Shown piece by piece: positions 7,826-17,336 of a DNA stretch of 53,160 nt. The notes under the pieces were generated by a model, which saw nothing but the letters and a program-made list of their open reading frames with translations, was not told where the DNA came from and ran no database searches. A program made the translations under genes and the position numbers. This stretch comes from Bacillota bacterium (GTDB lineage: Bacteria; Bacillota; Clostridia; Acetivibrionales; DSM-1351). The DNA lies in assembly GCA_023444055.1 (NCBI GenBank), contig JAEZRV010000094.1, positions 1 to 53,160 of the forward strand, written 5' to 3'. Numbering within the stretch: the stretch's first letter is position 1; each line of letters opens with the position of its first letter.

Positions 7826-8989
7826 ATGTATCAATTAAAATATGGTTGTAATCCAAATCAAAAACCAGCTGAAATTCGTTCAATTGAAGGGGAACTGCCA
7901 TTCAAAGTGCTTAATGGAAATCCAGGGTATATAAATTTTATGGATGCTTTAAATTCATGGCAGCTTGTTAAGGAACTTAAAAGTGCTGTAAATCTGCCTG
8001 CTGCTGCCTCATTCAAGCATGTTAGCCCAGCTGGCGCAGCGTTAGGTCTGCCATTGACTGAAGAACTAAGAAAGGCATATTTTGTTGAGGATATTGAATT
8101 GTCACCAGTTGCTTGCGCATATGTTCGCGCAAGAGGTGCAGACAGCGTATCTTCCTATGGTGATTGGGCAGCGCTTAGTGATGTTGTAGACAAATCCACT
8201 GCACTTGTTCTGAAAAGGGAAGTATCTGACGGAATAATAGCTCCAGGATATACAGAGGAGGCTTTGGAAATTCTAAAGCAAAAAAAAGGTGGTAAGTATA
8301 ATATTATTGAAATAGATCCATCATATGAAGCACCTGAAATAGAGGAAAGGCAGATATTCGGAATAGAGTTTGTACAAAAACGCAATAATTATATTCCTAG
8401 TTATGAGGATATTACAAATATAGTTACTGAAAATAAGGACTTGCCTGAGGATGCAAAAAGAGACTTAATACTTGCAATGATAACACTTAAATATACTCAA
8501 TCTAATTCTGTATGCTATGCATTAGGTGGTCAAGTAATAGGTTGCGGTGCAGGCCAGCAGTCAAGAATACATTGCACAAGGCTTGCAGGAGACAAAGCAG
8601 ATATTTGGTATTTAAAGCAGCATCCAAAAGTATTGAATCTTAAATTTAAAGAGGGCATTGGAAGACCAGACAGAAATAATGCCATTGACTTATTTGTTAG
8701 AAATGACATAACAGACTATGAATTAAACATGTTAAATGATGTTCTAGAAACTGCTCCTGAAAGACTTACAGAAGATGAAAAGAAAAAATGGCTTGAAGGC
8801 TTAAAAGACGTGGCATTGGGTTCTGATGCATTTTTCCCGTTCAGAGATAATATTGACCGTGCAGTAAAAAGTGGAGTTAAATACATTGCACAAGCCGGCG
8901 GATCTTTAAGAGATGACATAGTTATAAAGGCATGTAATGAATATAATATTGTTATGGCAATGACAGGGGTTAGACTGTTCCATCATTAA
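7826..8989 (+). CDS. Stand-alone phosphoribosylaminoimidazolecarboxamide (AICAR) formyltransferase
   Basis: 387 residues starting at ATG 7826 after AGGAGG. The sequence is the AICAR transformylase half of PurH only: LKYGCNPNQKPA near the N-terminus, SFKHVSPAGAA with the catalytic Lys64-His65 pair, then CYALGGQVIGCGAGQQSRIH, SDAFFPFRDNID and AQAGGSLRDD near the end. The usual N-terminal IMP cyclohydrolase domain (about 200 residues) is absent, so cyclisation to IMP must be done by another protein. The reaction is AICAR plus 10-formyl-THF to FAICAR. It has its own promoter and ZTP riboswitch and no co-transcribed purine genes in the window. Confidence 0.92.
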   Translation: MYQLKYGCNPNQKPAEIRSIEGELPFKVLNGNPGYINFMDALNSWQLVKELKSAVNLPAAASFKHVSPAGAALGLPLTEELRKAYFVEDIELSPVACAYVRARGADSVSSYGDWAALSDVVDKSTALVLKREVSDGIIAPGYTEEALEILKQKKGGKYNIIEIDPSYEAPEIEERQIFGIEFVQKRNNYIPSYEDITNIVTENKDLPEDAKRDLILAMITLKYTQSNSVCYALGGQVIGCGAGQQSRIHCTRLAGDKADIWYLKQHPKVLNLKFKEGIGRPDRNNAIDLFVRNDITDYELNMLNDVLETAPERLTEDEKKKWLEGLKDVALGSDAFFPFRDNIDRAVKSGVKYIAQAGGSLRDDIVIKACNEYNIVMAMTGVRLFHH

Positions 8990-9102
8990 AAAATATTCAC
9001 TGTTACTATTTAGCCTCTTAAATTATGTGTTATATATTACATACTCAAAGGCTGAACAGTAACTATTCACTGACACAAATTTAAATTACTATTGTAAATT
9101 CA

Positions 9103-9131
9103 GTGACACATGAGATTATTTATGTTATAAT
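9103..9131 (+). promoter_or_regulatory. Likely promoter of glyQS
   Basis: GTGACA at 9103-9108 and TATAAT at 9126-9131 with a 17-base spacer. Overlapping inverted segments (TCACTGA/TCAGTGA) lie immediately upstream. The leader to 9282 has a small CACC/GGTG hairpin but no T-box specifier or antiterminator motif. Confidence 0.5.
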
Positions 9132-9281
9132 TTCGATTGTTAAGACTCTAGGTATGCACCCGACGAGCGGTGATTTTAAACTTAGCTTTATGTGTTCAGA
9201 TGCGAGAGAGTATTATTATTTTAAAAATAATTTTAATATGGGAGGACATGTGATATTTCTTTTATCACATAGCATTGGAAG

Positions 9282-10661
9282 ATGAAAAAGATAATGATGG
9301 AAGATATGGTTGCATATTGCAATCAGTATGGATTTATTTTTCAAGGTAGTGAAATTTACGGAGGCTTGGCGAATACATGGGATTACGGACCATTAGGAAC
9401 AAGACTCAAAAACAACATTAAAGATGCATGGAGATACTTTTTTATTCAAAGCAGAGATAATAGCTTTGAATTAGATTCAGATATATTAATGAATCCTACA
9501 GTATGGAAGGCGAGCGGACACTTAGATAGCTTCTCTGATCCACTTCTTGACTGTAAGGAATGTAAAACAAGACATCGTGCTGACAATCTTATTGGAGACT
9601 TTGATGAGAATGCCAAAGCTGATGGTATGACTACAGAGGAAATGATTCAATTTATCAGAGCAAATAATATTCCATGTCCTAAATGCGGCAAGTCAAATTT
9701 TACTGACATCAGACAATTCAATCTTATGTTTGCTACTGAAAGAGGAGTAACACAGGGCTCCACTAACACAATTTACCTCAGACCTGAAAATGCACAGGGT
9801 GAATATGTTAATTTCTTAAATGTACAGAGAACAATGAGAGCGAAACTTCCTTTTGGAATTGGACAGATTGGTAAAGCTTTTAGAAATGAAATAACTCCTG
9901 GAAACTTTACTTTCAGAACAATTGAATTTGAGCAGATGGAATATCAGACATTCTGTAAAAAGGGTACAGATGAAGAGCTTTACGACTTCTTTAAGAATTA
10001 TGGTACTAAATTCTTCAATCTAATAGGACTTCCAAGCGAACATTTGAGATTCCATGACCATGAGAAGCTTGCACATTATGCAAAGGCTGCATGTGATATA
10101 GAATATCTATTCCCATTTGGATGGGGAGAAATTAACGGAACTCACAATAGAACTGACTTTGATTTATCAAGACATGTTGAGTTCTCAGGTAAGAGATTGG
10201 ATTATATAGATTTGATAACAAATGAAAAGTTTATACCATATATTATCGAATCAACTTATGGAGTAGATAGATTAGTGTTGGCTGTGCTTTTTGAAGCTCT
10301 TCAAGAAGAGGAACTTGAAAGTGGAGATACAAGACTTGTCTTAAAGATTTCTCCAGCATTAGCACCAATTAAATTAAATGTACTTCCTGTTATGAAGAAA
10401 AAGCACGGTGATAAAGCTATGGAAATTTACAATTCTGTTAAAAAGCATTTCATGGCTTCATATGATGACGCCGGCAACATAGGCAGAAGGTACAGAAGAG
10501 GAGATGCTATAGGTACTCCATATGCAATAAGTATAGATGATGATACATTAAATGATGGAATTGTAACTCTTAGAGAACGTGATTCCATGCAGCAGATCAG
10601 AATTAAAATTGAAGAATTAGTTGACTATATCAATGAGAAAACTAAATTGCCTATAGAATAA
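9282..10661 (+). CDS. glyQS: Glycyl-tRNA synthetase, class II alpha2 type
   Basis: 459 residues. It charges tRNA-Gly and is a single-chain homodimer type, not the alpha/beta bacterial type. Visible landmarks: FIFQGSEIYGGLANTWDYGP at the N-terminus, a zinc site made by CKEC (about 91-94) and CPKCGK (about 132-137), motif 2 FRNEITPGNFTFRTIEFEQM, the glycine-recognition stretch WGEINGTHNRTDFDLS, and motif 3 ESTYGVDRLVLAVL. The C-terminal anticodon-binding domain begins near LAPIKLNVLPVM. The start at ATG 9282 has a modest GGAAG. It is monocistronic with a terminator downstream. Confidence 0.95.
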   Translation: MKKIMMEDMVAYCNQYGFIFQGSEIYGGLANTWDYGPLGTRLKNNIKDAWRYFFIQSRDNSFELDSDILMNPTVWKASGHLDSFSDPLLDCKECKTRHRADNLIGDFDENAKADGMTTEEMIQFIRANNIPCPKCGKSNFTDIRQFNLMFATERGVTQGSTNTIYLRPENAQGEYVNFLNVQRTMRAKLPFGIGQIGKAFRNEITPGNFTFRTIEFEQMEYQTFCKKGTDEELYDFFKNYGTKFFNLIGLPSEHLRFHDHEKLAHYAKAACDIEYLFPFGWGEINGTHNRTDFDLSRHVEFSGKRLDYIDLITNEKFIPYIIESTYGVDRLVLAVLFEALQEEELESGDTRLVLKISPALAPIKLNVLPVMKKKHGDKAMEIYNSVKKHFMASYDDAGNIGRRYRRGDAIGTPYAISIDDDTLNDGIVTLRERDSMQQIRIKIEELVDYINEKTKLPIE

Positions 10662-10737
10662 TATATAGTATTTTATAGAGTTTGGTTTTTGCAAGTTAAT
10701 TAAAAATCTGTATTTAATACTTGAGTATTATTACATG

Positions 10738-10790
10738 CCTCCTTATGATGGTTATGCTTAAATAACTGTTTTAAGGGGGTATTTTATTTA
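10738..10790 (+). terminator. Terminator after glyQS
   Basis: CCTCCTTA (10738-10745) pairs with TAAGGGGG (10772-10779), extended by GGTTAT/ATAACT, followed by TATTTTATTTAT. Confidence 0.6.
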
Positions 10791-10925
10791 TAAAAACTTT
10801 GATATTTATTTATATAATGTCAATAAAATTAAATTTGACTATAAACTTTTTAATTTGTCTTGAAACTTTTTATTATTAATCACGTCTAAATAATATAACC
10901 AAATTTGAAAGGAGATTATATTTAT

Positions 10926-11915
10926 ATGAAAAAAATAACAGGATTAGTATTAGTCGCAGCTATGTCACTTTCAGTGGTTACTAGTGTATCGGCTGATACA
11001 GAAAAAATCAATACTAATGGTAGTGTAGGTCAGGTTTCACAATATGATGTAACAGATGTAACAAATGGTGATTTAAAATTTAGCTTTGGTTCTGTTAAAG
11101 GAAAAGTAACGGAAATTACTAATTCAACAAGCGCAGATGATGTTAAATATATTACAATAGAAGGTGATGATGGAAATATAGCAAATCTTGTAATATCAAA
11201 GAGTACATATATTGCCGATAATGCTGAAATAATTAAAGGAACTGTTATTACCGGGTACTATGATCTTAATGCACCAATGATAATGATTTATCCTCCACAA
11301 TACACTACTGAAGTAGTTGTTGTTGAAAACAATGAACAGAATATTAAAGTTGACACCTTTGATAAAGACCTTATAAGCTCAGACGGATTTCTTAAATTAA
11401 ATATTAGTGAAGATACACAAATTGTTTCACAGAACGGTAAAAAGTATAAGGGTTCAATATTTGATAAAAAGCTTGTTGTTACTTACAGCAGCTCAACAAG
11501 AAGTATTCCAGCACAAACAACTCCAACAAAAATAGTTGTGCTAGACAAACAAGTGGGCGATGTATCTACATTTGATATAGTTGTTAATAATCAAAAGATT
11601 AATTGCTCGTCTGCATATACTAATGACAAGGGGATAGTGATGGTTCCTGTTAGTAAAATAGTTCAGGCCTTAGGCTATACTGTAAAATGGTATGGTAAAA
11701 CAAAAAGTGTAACAATTGGTAATGGGATTGTATGCACAATAGGAGAGGACAACTACATTTATTATAAAATGGCACCTATTAAGCTGGGAACTGCTCCTGA
11801 ATTAATAAAAGGAACGACATATGTTCCATTGACTTTCTTTAGTGATGTATTGAATATTAATGCTGATATAATTGGTGGGCAAATTGTAATAGAAGATGAA
11901 AAGCTTATAGACTAA
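10926..11915 (+). CDS. Secreted protein with copper amine oxidase N-terminal-like domain
   Basis: About 329 residues from ATG 10926, which has AAAGGAG upstream (a TTG at 10905 lies before that site). A signal peptide ends near VTSVSA. The middle part (about 30-200) is a beta-rich region with no family I recognise. The last hundred residues (VVNNQKIN, GIVMVPVSKIVQALGYTVKW, SVTIGNG, LIKGTTYVPLTFFSDVL) are the Cu_amine_oxidN1 module. This module is common in clostridial secreted proteins, binds no copper there and probably mediates wall or polymer contacts. The gene is monocistronic. Confidence 0.8.
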   Translation: MKKITGLVLVAAMSLSVVTSVSADTEKINTNGSVGQVSQYDVTDVTNGDLKFSFGSVKGKVTEITNSTSADDVKYITIEGDDGNIANLVISKSTYIADNAEIIKGTVITGYYDLNAPMIMIYPPQYTTEVVVVENNEQNIKVDTFDKDLISSDGFLKLNISEDTQIVSQNGKKYKGSIFDKKLVVTYSSSTRSIPAQTTPTKIVVLDKQVGDVSTFDIVVNNQKINCSSAYTNDKGIVMVPVSKIVQALGYTVKWYGKTKSVTIGNGIVCTIGEDNYIYYKMAPIKLGTAPELIKGTTYVPLTFFSDVLNINADIIGGQIVIEDEKLID

Positions 11916-11957
11916 GATTTATAGATCAAAAATTAGATACTTATTCTTATATCCATT

Positions 11958-12118
11958 GGGCTGTTGCAAAACAACAATTTATGTGGCGGAAGTGCTTGTT
12001 CTGAACCGCAACTATTTCAGTGTCAATTCGTGAGCTAGCCATAGATATATACTGCACGGTAGTACTATTTAAGCAGTTTACCGTTGATATATCATATTTT
12101 TTGTTTTGCAACTGCCCC
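11958..12118. mobile_element. MITE-like element with about 25-bp terminal inverted repeats
   Basis: GGGCTGTTGCAAAACAA at 11958 is mirrored by TTGTTTTGCAACTGCCCC at 12101-12118; the arms match at about 20 of 25 positions. The ends resemble the GGCTGTTGCAAA-type termini of several transposase families. The roughly 160-bp interior has no ORF but contains a second inverted pair (ACGGTA/TACCGT). No clear target duplication was found. Confidence 0.55.
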
Positions 12119-12253
12119 ATATCTATAGTCTAACTTTAAATGACTTCTATTTGATAATATTTCCAAAGCCAAAAATGCTGTTTGTTTAATTCGGCTCTGA
12201 GGTAACTAAAGTAGGATGAAAGATAGAGAATTTTATCCTGCTTTGTTTCTTTT

Positions 12254-12868
12254 TTAAGATACTTTTGATACTTTTTCTAAGTCAGAGTCGGCACAAAAGC
12301 ATTTATTCAATTCATAATAGATATTGCTGCACTTGCCTAATTTATTAGCGTTTTTAGTGTTAGAACATTGGTTATACAGATCTTTATTTACACATGCACA
12401 TATGTGGCATGGAATGTATCCACCGCATTGACCTGTAAAAATTCCTTCTAATACCTCTAACTTAATAACACTGCTATTTAAATTAAAGGAAATAAAATTT
12501 CTGAAATAATTATCACAATCCAAAACCTCAAAATTCAAACAAGGCTCTTTAAATAGCCACGGAATTTGGTTTTCATCCTCCAAGTAAGTATCATTTAACA
12601 TATGGGAGGAATCAGGTATAATGCACGGAATGAGTGAGCTGCAAGCATTGTACATACTATAGGAACAAACATATTTTTTAATAGATTTATTGTAGGATAG
12701 ATGTCTGCAAAAAGCACATGACCTGAATGAATTAACTTTATGTCTGTAGTACAGCTTTGAACCAAATATCTTCATGAAATACATTCTATACATGAAATCC
12801 ATAGATAGTAAATTGGTTTTTTTGAGCAACATTAAAAATGTATTCAACCAACTACTCACGTATACCAT
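12254..12868 (-). CDS. Cysteine-rich protein of unknown function
   Basis: 204 residues with about 15 cysteines, in clusters such as CAFC near residue 51, then several PC/AC pairs, and CHICAC and CFC in the last third. The spacing suggests metal-binding or zinc-ribbon-like units, but it matches no family I know. There is no signal peptide; the first 35 residues are hydrophobic and methionine-rich. The start is supported by AAGGAG about 11 bases upstream on the minus strand (complement around 12880-12885). It is the only minus-strand gene between the lipase at 5.3 kb and the sigma-like pair at 42 kb, and sits next to the MITE-like element. Confidence 0.55.
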   Translation of the reverse strand: MVYVSSWLNTFLMLLKKTNLLSMDFMYRMYFMKIFGSKLYYRHKVNSFRSCAFCRHLSYNKSIKKYVCSYSMYNACSSLIPCIIPDSSHMLNDTYLEDENQIPWLFKEPCLNFEVLDCDNYFRNFISFNLNSSVIKLEVLEGIFTGQCGGYIPCHICACVNKDLYNQCSNTKNANKLGKCSNIYYELNKCFCADSDLEKVSKVS

Positions 12869-13220
12869 ATTTTACCACTCTCCTTGAGAATCATTTTACC
12901 ACTAATATTTTAAAATTGGTTGTATTTCCCTAAAATTGGAAGATAAAAATTGAAAAGAATTTGAAGTAAACGCATCGCTTATATATGTTATAATTAAATA
13001 GTTAGCCGTCAGTTAATTTTTTTTCAATTAGTTAACGGAAAGTTAATTTTGTTTTAATTTTGAAAAGGGCATAAGTACAATCAATTAAAAAGAATTTATA
13101 TATAATATGATAAAAGAGATAGCATATCTCTGCAAAGCAGAGGTCATCCACAGAGTATTCTTAAAAAATTTATACAAATGGAGTGGACGCTATTTTGATA
13201 TATAACGAGGAGAACTAAAA
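12869..13220. other. Noncoding region upstream of dnaE
   Basis: About 350 bases without a supported gene. There is a TATAAT at about 12987, an imperfect inverted pair around 13005-13040 (CCGTCAGTTAAT/ATTAGTTAACGG) and a perfect CTCTGC-AAA-GCAGAG hairpin near 13127-13141. One DnaA-box-like TCATCCACA follows, too little for an origin. The dnaE ribosome site GAGGAGA closes the region. Confidence 0.45.
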
Positions 13221-16200
13221 ATGGGAGAATTTGTACACCTACATGTACATACACAATATAGTTTGCTTGATGGAGCAAATAGAATAACAGATTTAATAAA
13301 AAGGGTTAAAGAACTTGGAATGGATAGCTGTGCCATTACGGATCATGGTGTCATGTACGGCATAGTTGAATTTTATAAAGAAGCCAAAAAGAATGGAATT
13401 AAGCCTATAATTGGTTGTGAGGTATATACAGCAAAAAGAAGTATGTATGACAAGCAGGCTGGTGTGGATTCTGATTATGGGCATTTAGTTTTGTTGGCAC
13501 AAAACAATGTGGGCTATAAAAATTTAATGAAAATAGTAACATTAGGCTGTACTGAGGGGTATTACTACAAGCCTCGTGTTGATTATGAAACATTGGAAAA
13601 ATACTCTGAGGGAATTATAGCACTGAGTGCATGCTTGTCAGGTGACGTTCCGGCTGCACTGTTAAATAATGATTATGACAAAGCGGTAGAGCTTGCTAAA
13701 AGGCTAAATAGAATTTTTGGGCAAGATAATTTCTACCTTGAATTACAGCACAATGGAATAGCTGATCAGAATTTGGTTAACCAGCAGCTTATTAAATTAT
13801 CCAATGAGCTTGGTATTCCTTTGGTTGCAACAAATGATGCTCACTATTTATTAAAAGAATCAGCAACCTCCCATGAGATACTTTTATGTATACAGACAGG
13901 CAAAACAATAAATGATGAAAACAGAATGCGCTTTAATACAGATGAGCTCTACGTTAAGTCACCTGAAGAAATGTATCAGCACTTCAAAAATGTAAAGTCA
14001 GCACTTGAAAATACAGTAAAAATAGCAGAAAGATGCAATGTTGAGCTGCAGTTTGGAAAGCTTCACTTGCCAAGCTTTGATGTTGAGGAAGGATATACTC
14101 CTTATGAATATCTGAAGGAAAAGTGCTATCAGGGCTTAGCAGAACGATATGGCGAAAACTGTGATGAATCCATAGTTAAAAGGCTGGAGTACGAGCTGTC
14201 TGTTATTTCACAAATGGGTTATGTTGACTATTTCCTAATTGTTTGGGATTTTATTAGATATGCTCGTGAAAATGGCATTATGGTTGGTCCGGGAAGAGGC
14301 TCGGCGGCAGGAAGTATAGTTTCATACTGCTTAAAAATTACAAGTATAGATCCTTTAAAATACAATTTGCTATTTGAAAGATTCTTAAATCCTGAAAGAA
14401 TCAGTATGCCTGATATAGATATTGACTTTTGCTATGAGAGAAGACAAGAGGTTATTGATTATGTTATAAAGAAATACGGCAAGGATAATGTTTCTCAAAT
14501 AATAACCTTTGGTACAATGGCTGCTAAAAATGCAATCAGAGATGTGGGCAGAGCACTTGATATTTCATATGGAAATGTTGATGTTGTTGCAAAAATGATT
14601 CCATTTCAAATAGGTATAACCATTGACAAGGCATTGGAGATTAACCCAGAGCTAAAGAAAAAATATAATGAAGATGAAGAAACCAGACTTTTAATAGACA
14701 CAGCAAGGAGTCTTGAAGGGTTACAACGCCATGCTTCTACCCATGCTGCGGGAGTTGTTATTTCAAAAAAACCTATTGTTGAGTATGTACCGCTTCAAAT
14801 GAATGACAACAATATAACAACACAGTTCACAATGACGCTATTGGAAGAACTTGGCCTTTTGAAAATGGACTTCCTTGGACTTAGAACATTAACTGTAATC
14901 AGAGATGCTGTAGAGCTTATAGAACAAGGCTATAACATAAAAATTGATATTTCAAAAATTGATTATGATGATAAAGATGTATATAAAATGATTGGTGAGG
15001 GTAGAACTGTGGGAATATTCCAACTTGAAAGTGGTGGAATGACTCAGTTCATGAAGGAATTACAGCCAAACTCACTAGAAGATATTATTGCTGGTATTTC
15101 TTTGTATAGACCAGGTCCTATGGATCAAATACCAAGATATATAAGAAATAAAAACAATCCTACTGAGGTAAGATATGCTCATCCACTTTTGGAGAACATT
15201 CTTAACGTAACTTATGGCTGTATGGTTTATCAGGAACAGGTAATGCAGATTGTAAGAGAGCTGGCAGGCTACTCTATGGGAAGATCTGACCTTGTAAGAC
15301 GAGCTATGTCCAAGAAAAAAGTTTCGGTTATGGAGGAAGAACGTAAAAACTTTATTTATGGAATTACAGATGAGGCGGGAAATGAAATTGTAAAGGGAGC
15401 AGTAAAAAATGGTGTAGATGAAGCAACTGCAAACAAGATATTTGACGAAATGATGGATTTTGCCAGCTATGCATTTAATAAATCTCATGCAGCAGCTTAC
15501 GCAGTTGTTGCCTACCAGACAGCGTGGCTCAAGCATTATTATCCTACTGAATTTTTAGCGGCTTCTTTAAACAGCTTTTTAGGCTCAAGTGATAAGGTTT
15601 CACAGTATGTAAATGAATGTAAGGTGCTAAATATTCAGGTTCTTCCGCCAGATGTAAATGAAAGCAACGTTAAATTTACTGTGTCAAACAAAAAAATTAG
15701 ATTTGGGCTTGCTGCAATTAAAAATGTAGGAGAAAATGCAATACTTTCTGTGATTAAGGAGCGCACTCAAAATGACTTATTCACATCTTTTTTGGATTTT
15801 TGTCAAAGAATAGACAGCCATGAAATAAATAAAAGATGTATAGAGAGCCTTATTAAAAGTGGGGCATTTGACTCGTTAAATATATACAGGTCAAAGCTTA
15901 TGGCTGTTTATGAACGCTTTCTTGATGGAATAGCGCAATCTAAAAAGAAAAATATGGATGGTCAGTTGTCTATATTTGATTTGATGCAGGAGCCACAAGA
16001 ATCGCTACAGGAAGATTATCCGGACATAAAAGAATTTCCTGCAAATGTATTGTTGGGAATGGAAAAGGAAATGTTAGGGCTTTATGTTTCAGGGCATCCA
16101 TTAAGTGAATATCAAAATATACTTGATAAAAATGTAACATTATACAGCAAAGACTTATTTATTAATACAAGTGATGAAGACTCAAATGACATTGAACTGG

Positions 16201-16718
16201 AAATTAAAAAGCTTGAGGATTCAATGAGAATTACAGTTGGAGGAATAGTTTCTTCTAGAAAAACCAAAACTACAAAGAACAACAATCTTATGGCCTTTAT
16301 TGGTCTAGAAGATTTATTTGGAACAATGGAACTTATAGTATTTCCAACTATTTATGACAAGTATTCCGCTTTGCTTCAGATGGAGAGCGTAATAATTGTA
16401 AAAGGAAGACTAAGTTTGAGAGAAGATGAGCAACCAAAAGTAATTTGCGAAGAAGTACTCCCAATAATGAGCCTTACAGAAAAGAATTCTGAAGAAAAAG
16501 GGTTATATATGACCTTTGAAAAGCCACTATCAAAGGAGGAAAGTACTTCTTTTAGAGCTTTGCTCAAATACTTTAGTGGAACAACGCCCACTTATATTAG
16601 TATGAAAAATGAAAAAAATTTTAAAAAACTTAGTAGGCAATATTGGATTGATGTCAATAATGTTATAATGGAAGAGTTGGAATATCGCTTGGGTAAAGAA
16701 AATATATTTTTAAAATAA
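13221..16718 (+). CDS. dnaE: DNA polymerase III subunit alpha (DnaE)
   Basis: 1165 residues, the normal DnaE length. The N-terminal PHP domain starts HLHVHTQYSLLDGA. The polymerase core has GPGRGSAAGSIVSYCL near residue 355, the catalytic aspartates in PDIDIDF (about 397-403) and the third in KMDFLGLRTL (about 550). The helix-hairpin-helix and tau/clamp-interacting parts lie beyond residue 800. An OB-fold follows at about 1003-1090 (ITVGGIVSSRKTKT, then GTMELIVFP). Start ATG 13221 follows GAGGAGA. This is the E. coli-like DnaE, not PolC. mtrB follows 70 bases later, probably with its own promoter. Confidence 0.97.
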   Translation: MGEFVHLHVHTQYSLLDGANRITDLIKRVKELGMDSCAITDHGVMYGIVEFYKEAKKNGIKPIIGCEVYTAKRSMYDKQAGVDSDYGHLVLLAQNNVGYKNLMKIVTLGCTEGYYYKPRVDYETLEKYSEGIIALSACLSGDVPAALLNNDYDKAVELAKRLNRIFGQDNFYLELQHNGIADQNLVNQQLIKLSNELGIPLVATNDAHYLLKESATSHEILLCIQTGKTINDENRMRFNTDELYVKSPEEMYQHFKNVKSALENTVKIAERCNVELQFGKLHLPSFDVEEGYTPYEYLKEKCYQGLAERYGENCDESIVKRLEYELSVISQMGYVDYFLIVWDFIRYARENGIMVGPGRGSAAGSIVSYCLKITSIDPLKYNLLFERFLNPERISMPDIDIDFCYERRQEVIDYVIKKYGKDNVSQIITFGTMAAKNAIRDVGRALDISYGNVDVVAKMIPFQIGITIDKALEINPELKKKYNEDEETRLLIDTARSLEGLQRHASTHAAGVVISKKPIVEYVPLQMNDNNITTQFTMTLLEELGLLKMDFLGLRTLTVIRDAVELIEQGYNIKIDISKIDYDDKDVYKMIGEGRTVGIFQLESGGMTQFMKELQPNSLEDIIAGISLYRPGPMDQIPRYIRNKNNPTEVRYAHPLLENILNVTYGCMVYQEQVMQIVRELAGYSMGRSDLVRRAMSKKKVSVMEEERKNFIYGITDEAGNEIVKGAVKNGVDEATANKIFDEMMDFASYAFNKSHAAAYAVVAYQTAWLKHYYPTEFLAASLNSFLGSSDKVSQYVNECKVLNIQVLPPDVNESNVKFTVSNKKIRFGLAAIKNVGENAILSVIKERTQNDLFTSFLDFCQRIDSHEINKRCIESLIKSGAFDSLNIYRSKLMAVYERFLDGIAQSKKKNMDGQLSIFDLMQEPQESLQEDYPDIKEFPANVLLGMEKEMLGLYVSGHPLSEYQNILDKNVTLYSKDLFINTSDEDSNDIELEIKKLEDSMRITVGGIVSSRKTKTTKNNNLMAFIGLEDLFGTMELIVFPTIYDKYSALLQMESVIIVKGRLSLREDEQPKVICEEVLPIMSLTEKNSEEKGLYMTFEKPLSKEESTSFRALLKYFSGTTPTYISMKNEKNFKKLSRQYWIDVNNVIMEELEYRLGKENIFLK

Positions 16719-16796
16719 TTTTAAAATAACATATTACAGCGCTTAATATTGATTTTTGGTGGAAAATAATATAATATAAATGTCGAGGTGGTAAAA

Positions 16797-17030
16797 TTGG
16801 ACAGCCTAGATGATAAATTATCAGGTGAGTATGTTGCAGTTAAAGCAGAGGAAAACGGAGTTACAATTATAGGCTTAACACGGGGAAGGGATACTAAATT
16901 TCATCATACAGAAAAACTAGACAAAGGTGAATTGCTGCTTGCGCAATTTACAGAGAATACATCTGCGATTAAAATAAGAGGTAAAGCTACTGTTTATTGC
17001 AGATATGGTACTATTCAATGCGGTGAATAA
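16797..17030 (+). CDS. mtrB: trp RNA-binding attenuation protein (TRAP)
   Basis: A protein of about 77 residues very close to Bacillus MtrB: GVTIIGLTRGRDTKFHH, EKLDKGE, LAQFTENTSAIKIRG. The RNA-contacting Lys and Arg (in EKLDKGE and SAIKIRG) and the tryptophan-pocket residues (LTRG, the TS in NTSAIK) are all retained, so it should form the 11-mer ring that binds (G/U)AG repeats when tryptophan is high. The chosen start is TTG 16797, five bases after GAGGTGG; a GTG at 16788 lies inside that site. It sits after dnaE rather than in a trp or folate operon, so it acts in trans. No TRAP target was identified in the window. Confidence 0.93.
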   Translation: MDSLDDKLSGEYVAVKAEENGVTIIGLTRGRDTKFHHTEKLDKGELLLAQFTENTSAIKIRGKATVYCRYGTIQCGE

Positions 17031-17055
17031 CAATTGAAAGGTAGTGTAGATTACG

Positions 17056-17253
17056 ATGTGGACAGTGGTATATATGGCCCAGAGCAAAGAGGTAGCAAAC
17101 CAGCTGCAGAATCTTTTGTCCAATGAAGGTATTCTAGTGAAATTAAGGCCAGTTAGTAAAAATCATGAGAATAACGATAATTACTTTGAAGTTCTTGTTC
17201 CAGAGGCTGAAGTTGAGGAAGCGCATAGTGTTATTATAGAAACGGGTTATTAA
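17056..17253 (+). CDS. DUF2007-like small protein
   Basis: 65 residues with a ferredoxin-like pattern: WTVVYMAQSKEVANQLQNLL, then GILVKLRPV and FEVLVPEAEVEEAHSVI. This is the usual layout of DUF2007 putative signal-transducing proteins. It starts at ATG 17056, 26 bases after mtrB, probably in the same transcript. Function unknown. Confidence 0.7.
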   Translation: MWTVVYMAQSKEVANQLQNLLSNEGILVKLRPVSKNHENNDNYFEVLVPEAEVEEAHSVIIETGY

Positions 17254-17268
17254 TAAAAATTATTTATG

Positions 17269-17299
17269 ATAGCTTCGTGCATATGATGCTCGGAGCTAT
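17269..17299 (+). terminator. Weak terminator-like hairpin after the mtrB operon
   Basis: ATAGCT (17269-17274) pairs with AGCTAT (17294-17299) with further partial inner pairing, followed by a T/G-rich tail (TGTTGTGTTG) rather than a clean T run. Confidence 0.35.
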
Positions 17300-17336
17300 T
17301 GTTGTGTTGTAAATAAATTTTTTATAGTCATAATAT

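Noticed and set aside
9132..9281. T-box leader for glyQS
   Set aside because: No AGNUGARAGA-type, specifier-loop or TGGNACCGCG antiterminator sequence was found; there is only a short CACC/GGTG hairpin.
9103..9285. A 60-codon frame overlapping the glyQS start
   Set aside because: It begins in the promoter -35 box, has no ribosome site and overlaps the synthetase start; coding pattern is not convincing.
13127..13220. DnaA-box-like TCATCCACA near dnaE as a replication origin
   Set aside because: Only one imperfect box, with no cluster, no dnaA/dnaN and no AT-rich unwinding module beyond background.
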